Position numbers and translations under genes: made by a program. Below, in pieces: positions 1 through 5,816 of a DNA stretch of 5,922 nt (position 1 is its first letter; each line of letters begins with the position of its first letter). The notes beneath the pieces are model-generated. The model did no database searches and was not told the origin of the DNA. It saw only the letters and a program-made list of their open reading frames with translations. Origin of the DNA: Anaerolineales bacterium (lineage in GTDB: Bacteria; Chloroflexota; Anaerolineae; Anaerolineales; Villigracilaceae); contig WGAD01000094.1 of assembly GCA_015489255.1 (NCBI GenBank), positions 1-5,922 of the forward strand, written 5' to 3'.

Positions 1-2033
1 AGGGTGGCGTACTTCGTCCACAGGATGCCGCTAAAGGGGTCTTGCCCATCCGCCTGCGGTTCTTCCCACGGGCGAAAGGCTAATGCGTGCTGGCGCAAGG
101 CGGGTTCGTCTTGCGGGTCAGGGGGGACGGTAAAAACAGGGGTTGGCACGTCGGGACCGTGAAACGCCTGCGGCACCGCGGCGGCTGCGGCTTCTGCCGC
201 TTCGTCATCGGCCACCATAAGCAGCGCGTTGGTCATAAAGCCCCCTTCGGCGGTCGCCCTGTCCAGCACGGCGGTCAGGGCGCGCATGAGGTCGGTAAGG
301 CGCATGGCAAGGTCGTCTTCGGACTGCCACGATTTGCCCACGGATACAGCGGGCACCGCGCCTGACGTCATCCCAACACCCCACATTGCGCCCAGATTGC
401 GCGCCTGTGCGCTTCCCGTGCTCCGCCCTTCAGTGTGGCTCTGTCCCCATGATTTACCCTCTGTGTGGCTTTTTGAAACGGTGTCGCTCACGCCGTGGGT
501 AATGCTGTGAGACGAGGTAAACGCTACGCCTTCGGTGCGGCTTTGGGCGCTGGAAACGCTGGCGCTTTGCCCGCGGCTCACGGTTTGAGACGTTCCCCAC
601 GCCTCGCCGTTAGTGGTCGTGTGCCCGCGGGAAACCGACCCGGAGGTAGTATCAGCGGTGCCCGATGAGGTGCTGCCCGTAATTGCGCTGGTGGTGCTCC
701 AATTCTGCGCTCCCGTACTGGTTGTGCTGTGCACGTGGGCCGCGGTGTGTGAGAAGGTATCCGCGCTGCTTTGCGATTGCGAATTTGTATCCGATGAACT
801 CGCGTTGTATCCCACGCTGCCATCCAAAACACCCGCAGGGATGCCGCCGTGGATGTTAAACCCTCCCCCTTTCGTCTCCGTATGGGCAGTTGCCGTGCCT
901 TCGGCAGTGGTGTGGCTGTGCGCGTCTGCGGAAGTCGTCCCTCGCGTTTCGCTATATGATGCGCTTCCGCCATGACTTCCTCCATGCGACCAGCCCGTGG
1001 AACTGCCCGACGAGGTGGTATGCGCCCAGCCCGAAGTCACGGTTTCGCTGTTTGCTTCGCTGTGGCTCACCGTGTGGCTCGTGCCGTGGCTCACCGCGCT
1101 GCTTGTGCCGTGGCTCTGCCCGTGAGTTGTGCCATGTCCCGCGCTGCGGGTCACGCCCCAACTATTTGTAACCGCAGTGCTTTCAGTATGCGCGTGGCCG
1201 TGGGTATCCGCCTGCGACCATCCCCGATTTACCCCGTCCGCCGTGCTGTGGCTGTGCGTTACCGCCGTGCTATGCCCGCCCGTGTGGGCGCGGCTGACAG
1301 CCGTCATCAAGGGGATGGAGAGGCTAAAGCCGATGGAGCGCGTCCCCCGCTGGCGGGAGGCGATTTGCGTTACCTGACGGCTCACCTCCACCAGGTGTCT
1401 TGCCAGCAACCCGCGGGAAAGGCGGCGGCCTGCAATCTGGAAAACGAAATCCTTGCGGACGGCGGCCAGCGCGCGAAAAAGCGCCTCGTTTTGCTCGGCG
1501 GCCAGGTCGTCCAGTTTTTCGCTCTGGTCATCACCCAGCCCGCGCGGGGCGTCGCGGGGGTCGGGATGCCCCAGCAAGGCAAGGATGCGGCTCGCCCGTT
1601 TCTCGGCAAATTCCATCATCCACATCACCCAATCCACGTTTGGGGGAGCAAGGCGGGATTGAATATGATTTGCCATGATTGCCTCAACCGCTGCCTGCCG
1701 CTGCAAGGCCAGCCGCGCCGCGTCGTCCAGCGTTGCGCCCTCCCCCGTCGCGCCGTACATCTGTACCACCCCCACGTGCTGCGGGTGAAAGATGCCCGCA
1801 GCGGTGTAAACGAAATCTACCCCTGCGTTGTGCAAACCGCGCAAGGCGGCCACCTGGCGGCGGTAGAAATTGATACCCTCCCGCTCCCCCGCTTCGGAAA
1901 TCGGGCGCGGGAGTACGGTCAACTCCCGCAGCGCCAGCACGCGAAACCGCCGCCCCGCGGGGGTGTCCAGCAAAAACCACAGGTACTTGAATTTTCCGTT
2001 TTCCAGTTTGATGCCGTTGTCCACAATCTGCAT
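1..2033 (-). CDS. N-terminal part of a probable HerA/VirB4-like ATPase with a long Ser/Thr/Gly/His insert (3' end outside window)
   Basis: The frame is open for 677 codons from ATG 2033-2031 to the window edge, with no stop. GAGG at 2043-2040, six bases upstream, supports the start; an in-frame ATG further up does not exist. Visible layout: residues 1-120 form a mixed alpha/beta domain (opens MQIVDNGIKLENGKFKYLWF). Residues 120-230 are helical and charged. Residues 250-545 are a low-complexity insert of Ser, Thr, Gly, His and Ala with two-residue alternation. Residues 571-636 return to normal composition with a helix (DLAMRLTDLMRALTAVLDRA) and EGGFMTNALLMVADDEAA ending in PTPVFTV. This last block resembles the segment preceding the motor domain in HerA/VirB4-type ATPases, some of which I recall carrying similar Ser-rich inserts. 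Walker A and B are not in the window, so the ATPase call is inference; the gene itself is secure. It follows the five-gene envelope operon after a 92 bp gap. Confidence 0.8.
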   Translation of the reverse strand, partial: MQIVDNGIKLENGKFKYLWFLLDTPAGRRFRVLALRELTVLPRPISEAGEREGINFYRRQVAALRGLHNAGVDFVYTAAGIFHPQHVGVVQMYGATGEGATLDDAARLALQRQAAVEAIMANHIQSRLAPPNVDWVMWMMEFAEKRASRILALLGHPDPRDAPRGLGDDQSEKLDDLAAEQNEALFRALAAVRKDFVFQIAGRRLSRGLLARHLVEVSRQVTQIASRQRGTRSIGFSLSIPLMTAVSRAHTGGHSTAVTHSHSTADGVNRGWSQADTHGHAHTESTAVTNSWGVTRSAGHGTTHGQSHGTSSAVSHGTSHTVSHSEANSETVTSGWAHTTSSGSSTGWSHGGSHGGSASYSETRGTTSADAHSHTTAEGTATAHTETKGGGFNIHGGIPAGVLDGSVGYNASSSDTNSQSQSSADTFSHTAAHVHSTTSTGAQNWSTTSAITGSTSSGTADTTSGSVSRGHTTTNGEAWGTSQTVSRGQSASVSSAQSRTEGVAFTSSHSITHGVSDTVSKSHTEGKSWGQSHTEGRSTGSAQARNLGAMWGVGMTSGAVPAVSVGKSWQSEDDLAMRLTDLMRALTAVLDRATAEGGFMTNALLMVADDEAAEAAAAAVPQAFHGPDVPTPVFTVPPDPQDEPALRQHALAFRPWEEPQADGQDPFSGILWTKYAT
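399..1286 (-). repeat. Degenerate repeat region encoding a Ser/Thr/Gly/His-rich stalk
   Basis: This stretch encodes residues about 250-545 of the large 5' gene. By my count it has 28 His, only three Lys and no Cys, and Ser/Thr/Gly dominate. Polar residues recur every second position (for example SHGTSHTVSHSE), a beta-strand-like pattern rather than a coiled coil. A glycine-rich, less polar break at residues about 389-410 (GGGFNIHGGIPAGVLDGSVG) divides it into two halves of nearly equal length. Confidence 0.7.
1062..1112. repeat. Short imperfect tandem repeat (GTGGCT units, 12 bp period)
   Basis: GTGGCT occurs at 1062, 1074, 1086 and 1107, so the first three are exactly 12 bp apart. On the coding (minus) strand each gives AGC CAC, placing Ser-His pairs every four residues (His316, His320, His324 of the large gene). 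It is the most regular DNA-level part of the stalk-coding region and suggests growth by local duplication or slippage. Confidence 0.6.
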
Positions 2034-2058
2034 AACGCACCTCAACTTGACATTTTTT

Positions 2059-2076
2059 TTGGCGCAATTGCGCCAA
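2059..2076. promoter_or_regulatory. Palindrome 1, 18 bp perfect dyad (candidate operator)
   Basis: TTGGCGCAATTGCGCCAA reads the same on both strands. Its 14 bp core GGCGCAATTGCGCC is repeated exactly in the second palindrome, with centres 36 bp apart. It sits 26 bp upstream of the ATPase-like start codon. No U-run follows it on the transcribed (minus) strand, so it is a better candidate for a dimeric repressor site than for an intrinsic terminator. Confidence 0.55.
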
Positions 2077-2092
2077 GTACCCCTATAAGGCC

Positions 2093-2114
2093 AAGTGGCG
2101 CAATTGCGCCACTT
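2093..2114. promoter_or_regulatory. Palindrome 2, 22 bp perfect dyad (candidate operator)
   Basis: A perfect 22 bp inverted repeat with the same core GGCGCAATTGCGCC at 2097-2110, extended by AAGT and ACTT. It begins 12 bp after the lipoprotein stop. In RNA it could fold as a 9 bp stem with an AAUU loop, but on the minus strand it is followed by GGCC, not by U. On the plus strand TTTTAAT follows, which would be a weak terminator for antisense transcription only. Confidence 0.55.
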
Positions 2115-2125
2115 TTAATCCTGCT

Positions 2126-2851
2126 TTAATCATTCCCCTCCCCCATTTCCAGCGTCACCGTCACGGGCTGCTGCATGGTCAAAGGGGCGTCCTGGACGGC
2201 CAGCGTGTAGGTTTTCTGCTTCGGGCGTGCGGTGGGGATAGCGAAAACCAGCGTACCCGTCAGGCGCTCGCCAGCGGGGATTTCCACCTGCGCCATCAAG
2301 GGCGCGCCCACGATAGGCACGGGCAAAATGCTTTCCCCGCCCAGCGCGAGGCTAAACCACAACGGGGCGTAACTCACGGCGTCATTGTCTGGCGGGTTGT
2401 AGATGACCACATCCACGGCCAGCCACCGCTCCCCATTGGGGCGCTGGAAGCCGCCCGCCTCGTTCACCCAGCGGGGGTTACTGAAGGTGACTTCCACTCC
2501 GCTTTGACTGGTGATTTTCACCGCGTGCGCGGTGGCCGTGAGCACACCTGCGGGGGTTGGCGTGGGCGCGGGGGTGTTCGTCACGACCGGCACGCTCTGT
2601 TCGCCCGCGTCAGCGGGCGTTGCCGCGCCGTCAGGCGCGGCGTTCCTTGCCTCCTCCCCCTCCTGCTCCGCGCCCGCTGCCACGGCAGCGGGCGTAGCCG
2701 CAACCGCTGACGCGGTTGCCCGAACCCCTGCGACCTGGGTTTGCAGAGCTTGAACGATGGTGGGCGCGATATCTGCGCCCCCGCTGTTCTGACACGAACA
2801 GGCGGCCAGCAAAAGGGCAGCCAAGACGATGATGACCAGGCGGGTTTTCAT
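2126..2851 (-). CDS. Lipoprotein with Thr/Pro-rich linker and DUF4352-like domain
   Basis: This 241-residue protein has a short signal peptide (MKTRLVIIVLAALLLAAC) ending in the lipobox LAAC with the acylated Cys at position 18, so it should be lipid-anchored on the outer face of the membrane. Residues 20-100 are an Ala/Thr/Pro-rich spacer, including APTPTPAG. Residues about 108-235 look like an immunoglobulin-type beta domain of the DUF4352 kind: FSNPRWVNEAGGFQRPNGERWLA is cut here to its key parts NGERWLAVDVVIYNP, a central PLWFSLALGG strand, and IPAGERLTGTLVFAIP. The start is fixed by GGAGG at 2863-2859, seven bases upstream and inside the end of the preceding gene, whose stop lies 3 nt away. 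It is the last gene of the operon. By position it could be a VirB7-like anchoring lipoprotein, but no sequence similarity to VirB7 is claimed. Confidence 0.85.
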   Translation of the reverse strand: MKTRLVIIVLAALLLAACSCQNSGGADIAPTIVQALQTQVAGVRATASAVAATPAAVAAGAEQEGEEARNAAPDGAATPADAGEQSVPVVTNTPAPTPTPAGVLTATAHAVKITSQSGVEVTFSNPRWVNEAGGFQRPNGERWLAVDVVIYNPPDNDAVSYAPLWFSLALGGESILPVPIVGAPLMAQVEIPAGERLTGTLVFAIPTARPKQKTYTLAVQDAPLTMQQPVTVTLEMGEGND

Positions 2852-2854
2852 GTG

Positions 2855-3412
2855 TCAACCTCCCCATACCGAAGGCAAAGCGCCGTGCGACCAGGCCGCC
2901 AAGTGCCCGCGCGTCTGTTCGGGGATGGCATGAGGCGGCGCCTGGCGCAAAATCAGGCTTGCGAGTTCGGGCATGTTCTGTAACAGCGCGGGGTAAAGGG
3001 TTATTCGCTTGTAACTGGTTTTGATGACCAGCATTTTCCACGCGGGGGAATACTTGACGCTGGCGACCTCGCGCCATGCGAAATTTCCACTGCCCCACAC
3101 GCGGGAATAGGCAAAGCCGCCTTCGTTTGCGGTAAACCGCTCCATAGCGAGATACCACGCCAGTGCAAACGACACCAGCCCCGCGCTCTCAAAGGCAACG
3201 GCAAGCCCTGTTGAGGCGGTGGGGTTGCCCTGTATCATGGACACCACAACCAGCACGGCAAGGGCGGAATACCCCAAACCGACCAGCACAAGCACGATGA
3301 CAAGGATGGGAGGATAGCGGTATTGGCCGCTCGGCAAGGAGGCTTTATCCCGCCCCTGCCTGATAACAAAGCCAACAGCAAGAAAGATGACCATCCAGAC
3401 AAGCCATTTCAT
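2855..3412 (-). CDS. Three-span membrane protein with bacterial PH-like domain
   Basis: The protein has 185 residues. Hydrophobic segments at about 2-17, 35-60 and 66-90 are followed by a soluble region at 92-157 that reads like a bacterial pleckstrin-homology domain: NEGGFAYSRVWG, then FAWREVASVKYS, then LVIKTSYKRITLYP, then a closing helix MPELASLIL. In that fold the pattern is a strand carrying the W-x-E/D-V motif followed by an L-V-I strand and a C-terminal helix. Such domains often serve as membrane-side scaffolds; no ligand can be predicted here. The ATG overlaps the stop of the preceding gene by one base (TGATG), and GGGAGG at 3426-3421 is eight bases upstream, so translation is probably coupled. 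Confidence 0.8.
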   Translation of the reverse strand: MKWLVWMVIFLAVGFVIRQGRDKASLPSGQYRYPPILVIVLVLVGLGYSALAVLVVVSMIQGNPTASTGLAVAFESAGLVSFALAWYLAMERFTANEGGFAYSRVWGSGNFAWREVASVKYSPAWKMLVIKTSYKRITLYPALLQNMPELASLILRQAPPHAIPEQTRGHLAAWSHGALPSVWGG

Positions 3413-3951
3413 CAGTCTTTCCTCCCGCGTGTCCGAATGGTAGCGATGGTTTCATCCGGCCTGCCCATCGGCGGATGCACCCACGCGCTTTGTGCAACCA
3501 GCGCGAGGAAGCCGAGGGGATAGGCATACATGGCGATACCGATGATGGCATTGACATACAACAGCCCTTGCGCGGTTGCAGGGTCGGCAGCCTGCAGGGG
3601 TGCAGCGCGCCACGCCAGAAAGCCCAGCCCCATAAGGCCGTACAGCCCCAGGGCGCGCGCTGCCGACCACCGCAGCGCAAGAGGGTCATGCTTTTCAAAC
3701 CGCACAGCGGCCACCGCGGCCCATGCCATGAGCAGGGCAGCGTAGGGCACGGGAGAAGGCGCGACCGCGCCCGCCAGCCACGCCAGCGCGCCGGCGGCAG
3801 CGATGCGCGTGCGGCGCTCCACCCGCTCCGTGGCAACCAGCCATAACAGGGGCGGCAGGGTCAACAGCGGCGCCCAATGCTCGGCGAGGAAATACAGCAC
3901 GGCCAGCAAGCCGTTGAGTACCCACAAGGCAGGGAGAAGGTAATCGGGCAT
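3412..3951 (-). CDS. Polytopic membrane protein, five or six spans, unknown function
   Basis: I do not recognise this 179-residue protein. It is very rich in Ala, Leu and Trp, with hydrophobic stretches at about 3-22, 26-41, 50-64, 68-84, 98-116 and 130-154. The loops VERRTR (44-49) and RFEKHD (84-89) are basic or charged and likely cytoplasmic, as is the tail ending RTRGRKD. The start ATG lies 10 nt after the stop of the preceding gene, and GAGGA at 3960-3956 fits at four bases. Size and topology would suit a membrane platform component of the assembly, but no conserved motif supports a name. Confidence 0.8.
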   Translation of the reverse strand: MPDYLLPALWVLNGLLAVLYFLAEHWAPLLTLPPLLWLVATERVERRTRIAAAGALAWLAGAVAPSPVPYAALLMAWAAVAAVRFEKHDPLALRWSAARALGLYGLMGLGFLAWRAAPLQAADPATAQGLLYVNAIIGIAMYAYPLGFLALVAQSAWVHPPMGRPDETIATIRTRGRKD

Positions 3952-3961
3952 GGCGTCCTCG

Positions 3962-4864
3962 TCAGTGAACGATGCTGACTTCCAGCATGTACACGGGCAC
4001 TTTGATAACGGCGGTTGAGGTCTTGTTGCCTTTATCCTGTTTCGCCGTCACCGTGACCTCGTAATAGCCAGGGTCAAGGGGGGTGTAGTGAAACCACAGA
4101 GTGGCAAGGGGCGTGTTGTCCCCGCTCACGTTTTGCTCATCGGGAAGGTCGGGGTAATCGCCTTTGATGTGCGCGCCTGGGTAAGCGAGGGCAAGGTCGT
4201 GAAGTATCCAGTCACGGCTTTTCTCGGAAAGTTCAATGGCCGAGACGGAAAAATCCGTGATTTTCGCCTGCCCGCCTCCGCAGTGGTTCTTATCCTTCCC
4301 GCCCTCGGCGGTGACGGTCACGGCAAAACCGAGGCGGTCTGGATCCTGCCCGTCCACCAGGGGGTAAGGCGGCGTGAGCGCCACCGCGTCCGTGTGAATG
4401 ACTGGCGGGGTGTAGTTTGGGGTGCAGTCGCCGCCTCCGCTGCCGCCAGAGCCGCAACACGCGGTATCCTTGGTGGCGTTTTCCAAAGAACAACTTATAA
4501 GCCTGCCGCTTTTGTCGTAGTGCTCTTTGCATTCGCCCACGGGATACGGCCATGGGTCGGTCAAGCAATCATCGCTATTGGGGCAATCCACCACCTCTTC
4601 TTTGGTGTCTTCCCCACAAGCCCCAGTCGTAGCGAAATAACAACCTGTAATTTTGGTGACTTTGATGTTTCCGTAACACTGTTCAGAGCAATCGCCCGCG
4701 CACCATTTATCACGCGGGCTGCAATCGCCCAAACAAGCGGTCTGGGGAACGGCGGCCAGAATGACAAAGGCCAGCACAATGCCAGCGATGACGGCATGGG
4801 GGGCATTGCGCCAAAACCAGGGATACCGGTCAGGAAAAGAGCGAAGCCAATGCCAGACTTTCAC
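3962..4864 (-). CDS. Membrane-anchored cysteine-rich protein with C-terminal beta-sandwich
   Basis: The 300-residue protein has an aromatic, basic N-terminus (1-22), one membrane segment (about 23-43) and an outer-face remainder. Residues 44-147 hold 14 cysteines (44, 48, 55, 59, 63, 75, 83, 94, 100, 112, 125, 136, 137, 147), plus one at 195. The first five have spacing C-x3-C-x6-C-x3-C-x3-C. A Gly/Ser linker (GSGGSGGG, 138-145) leads to a domain whose strands (AVTVTAEGG, then LDPGYYEVTVTAKQDKGN, then TAVIKVPVYMLEVSI) look like an Ig- or cadherin-type sandwich. I chose GTG 4864-4862 because it overlaps the upstream stop as GTGA and has GGGAGG seven bases away; the in-frame TTG five codons earlier overlaps that ribosome site. 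A disulfide-bonded surface module is likely, and its partner is unknown. Confidence 0.85.
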   Translation of the reverse strand: MKVWHWLRSFPDRYPWFWRNAPHAVIAGIVLAFVILAAVPQTACLGDCSPRDKWCAGDCSEQCYGNIKVTKITGCYFATTGACGEDTKEEVVDCPNSDDCLTDPWPYPVGECKEHYDKSGRLISCSLENATKDTACCGSGGSGGGDCTPNYTPPVIHTDAVALTPPYPLVDGQDPDRLGFAVTVTAEGGKDKNHCGGGQAKITDFSVSAIELSEKSRDWILHDLALAYPGAHIKGDYPDLPDEQNVSGDNTPLATLWFHYTPLDPGYYEVTVTAKQDKGNKTSTAVIKVPVYMLEVSIVH

Positions 4865-5682
4865 GGTGACACCTCCCAAGTGCTCATGGCGGGGTCTTGC
4901 GGCACCAAAGCGCTAACCCCATACAGGATAAAGCCCGAAGGCATCAAGGCTTGTGTCAAAGCAGCCTTCATCACCAGCGAGGTATAGCCAGGCCATTGCT
5001 TTTCAATAGCCTCACCTAAATTGCACACCCACGGCGGGGGTTGAATAGGGGCATATTTCCCAAAGTTACATTGCCCCCACTGGAAGCCTTGCACAGTGAC
5101 CAGCGGCTCTTCTGCCGTAGCCGTGGCTGTTTTCCCCAATGCTCCCCACTGTTTTTTCGCAACCGCCAAAAATTCCTCCCGCGTCAGGTGAGTAACGTCA
5201 TCACCATACAACCAGGGTTGAAGCAATACAGGCCACGGAAAGTATTGACCGTTGTGTTCTACGCCCATGACTAACGGAACGACTAACACTTGCTGGGCAG
5301 CGTTGAGTTGCAAGGTGTAAAGCACATCGGCGCGATAAATTTGGTTGTCTTGTGTAGTAATGACAATCTCGCCCCATTGTCCAGTAGAAACCAAAGGTAC
5401 TTGGTAATATCCCATGACCACATCGCCCGCTTCCGTGTGGAAAGTTTCAGTTAGCCAAGGGGACGTGTGATATTTGCTCCCCCACTGGCGCATTTTCTCT
5501 ATCCATTCGGGTTTGACTTCGGGCGGTTGAAGCCCCTCAATTGTCAGGGCTTCGGCGGGTGTTGGGAGCACAGTGAGCACAACCGTTTCAGGCCTGGCTC
5601 TCCCCCACCAGAAAGCCCGCCCTAACAAGGTAAGGGCAACCAGCAAAACGCCAACAGCAAGGATTATCAAGGCTTTTTTCAT
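4861..5682 (-). CDS. Single-anchor exported protein, first gene of the operon, unknown function
   Basis: I do not recognise this 273-residue protein. MKKALIILAVGVLLVALTLL is an uncleaved anchor or signal segment, followed by a basic-aromatic GRAFWWGRAR and a long outer-face region. Residues about 80-150 look like beta strands (VVMGYYQVPLVS, then GEIVITTQ, then QQVLVVPLVMGVEH). Two cysteines, 205 and 220, flank a Pro-rich NFGKYAPIQPPPWV and could form a disulfide. The start at ATG 5682-5680 is preferred because TGAGG (5692-5688) lies five bases upstream. A longer GTG start at 5721 would begin inside the terminator stem and gives no added domain. Single-anchor topology recalls VirB8- or VirB10-type scaffold proteins, but I see no family motif. 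Confidence 0.85.
   Translation of the reverse strand: MKKALIILAVGVLLVALTLLGRAFWWGRARPETVVLTVLPTPAEALTIEGLQPPEVKPEWIEKMRQWGSKYHTSPWLTETFHTEAGDVVMGYYQVPLVSTGQWGEIVITTQDNQIYRADVLYTLQLNAAQQVLVVPLVMGVEHNGQYFPWPVLLQPWLYGDDVTHLTREEFLAVAKKQWGALGKTATATAEEPLVTVQGFQWGQCNFGKYAPIQPPPWVCNLGEAIEKQWPGYTSLVMKAALTQALMPSGFILYGVSALVPQDPAMSTWEVSP
4862..4877 (-). promoter_or_regulatory. Ribosome binding site and GTGA stop/start overlap deciding the Cys-rich gene start
   Basis: GGGAGG at 4877-4872 is followed by seven bases and GTG at 4864-4862. The stop TGA of the upstream gene occupies 4863-4861, giving the GTGA overlap typical of translational coupling. This fixes the start of the cysteine-rich protein at GTG rather than the upstream TTG. 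Confidence 0.75.
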
Positions 5683-5710
5683 AAGCGCCTCACAAGCAAG
5701 GGGATTAAAC

Positions 5711-5742
5711 AAAAAGCCCACCCCGAAATCGGGGTGGGCTTT
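5711..5742 (-). terminator. Strong intrinsic terminator upstream of the operon
   Basis: The arms 5713-5726 and 5729-5742 are perfectly complementary (about 12-13 bp usable stem, GC-rich GCCCACCCCG). On the minus strand the stem is followed by TTTTT and then GTTT, a classical rho-independent site. It lies after the stop of the propeller-like gene but also after the promoter at 5816-5788, and only 31 bp before the first operon gene, with no room for another promoter between. It therefore probably works both as the end of the upstream unit and as an attenuator of the operon. Confidence 0.9.
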
Positions 5743-5781
5743 GCACGCGCAACAGGCGCGATACGCCCTTTCGGGATGGAC
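5716..5781 (-). promoter_or_regulatory. Candidate attenuator leader with alternative 13 bp helix
   Basis: RNA bases 5781-5769 (GUCCAUCCCGAAA) can pair without a gap with 5728-5716 (UUUCGGGGUGGGC), the 3' arm of the terminator: eleven Watson-Crick pairs and two G-U pairs. Between them, two mutually exclusive small stems can form (GGCG with CGCC, or CGCGC with GCGCG). Pairing of the 5' arm would break the terminator. The terminator itself is the more stable form, so default termination is expected. No known riboswitch class is recognised. Confidence 0.45.
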
Positions 5782-5787
5782 ATTCTG

Positions 5788-5816
5788 ATTTTACGGATTG
5801 TCCCCCGCTTTGTCAA
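5788..5816 (-). promoter_or_regulatory. Near-consensus sigma-70 promoter
   Basis: On the minus strand TTGACA (5816-5811) is followed by exactly 17 bp and TAAAAT (5793-5788). The -35 is a perfect match and the -10 matches five of six. Transcription should start near 5781. The -35 lies inside the 3' end of the propeller-like gene and the -10 overlaps its TAA stop codon. It is the only good promoter I find for the five-gene operon. Confidence 0.75.

Larger units (their letters stand above)
2034..2125. other. Regulatory-looking intergenic gap before the ATPase-like gene
   Basis: These 92 bp separate the lipoprotein stop codon from the ATPase-like start. They hold two long palindromes, a possible minus-strand -10 (TATAGG at 2087-2082) lying exactly between them, a direct repeat ACTTGGC (2096-2090 and 2078-2072, 18 bp apart), a run of eight T on the plus strand (2053-2060) and the ribosome site of the next gene. 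I find no convincing -35 at 17 bp from TATAGG. The layout suggests a separately controlled promoter for the downstream gene. Confidence 0.5.
5679..5783 (-). other. Candidate 34-codon leader ORF through the terminator
   Basis: ATG 5783-5781 opens a frame of 34 codons (MSIPKGRIAPVARAKPTPIS, then GWAFCLIPLLVRRL) that crosses the whole terminator hairpin and stops at TGA 5681-5679, overlapping the first operon gene as ATGA. The ATG sits only five bases after the -10 box, so a promoter-made transcript would be leaderless or would lack this codon. On read-through RNA it could be reached by reinitiation, since the upstream stop lies 7 nt before it. No ribosome site is visible. It may well be chance. 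Confidence 0.2.

Noticed and set aside
578..985. A 135-codon minus-strand frame beginning MEEVMAEAHH.
   Set aside because: It is an out-of-frame reading of the repeat-rich stalk region of the large gene, with an Arg/Pro-rich product typical of shadow frames in GC-rich DNA.
1062..1112. The GTGGCT repeats as a CRISPR array or iterons.
   Set aside because: The units are too short and too close, lack spacers, and lie within an open coding frame where they encode Ser-His pairs.
2047..2089. A plus-strand promoter from TTGACA (2047-2052) and TATAAG (2084-2089).
   Set aside because: The spacing is 31 bp, far from 16-18 bp, and no plus-strand gene follows.
2093..2114. The 22 bp palindrome as an intrinsic terminator of the envelope operon.
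   Set aside because: No U-run follows it on the minus strand; GGCC does. The T-run is on the plus-strand side, where there is no gene to end.
972..2129. A 385-codon open frame on the plus strand.
   Set aside because: It runs antisense to the 677-codon minus-strand gene. Its product is Arg/Pro/Ala-rich with no domain or ribosome site, while the minus frame has a good ribosome site and normal protein composition.
3962..4864. The cysteine-rich protein as a lipoprotein acylated at Cys44.
   Set aside because: The residues before Cys44 are PQTA, which is a poor lipobox, and 22 residues precede the membrane segment, which fits an uncleaved anchor better.
4088..4987. A 299-codon open frame on the plus strand.
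   Set aside because: It is antisense to the cysteine-rich gene and crosses into the next one. The minus-strand genes have coupled starts, ribosome sites and membrane anchors; this frame has none.
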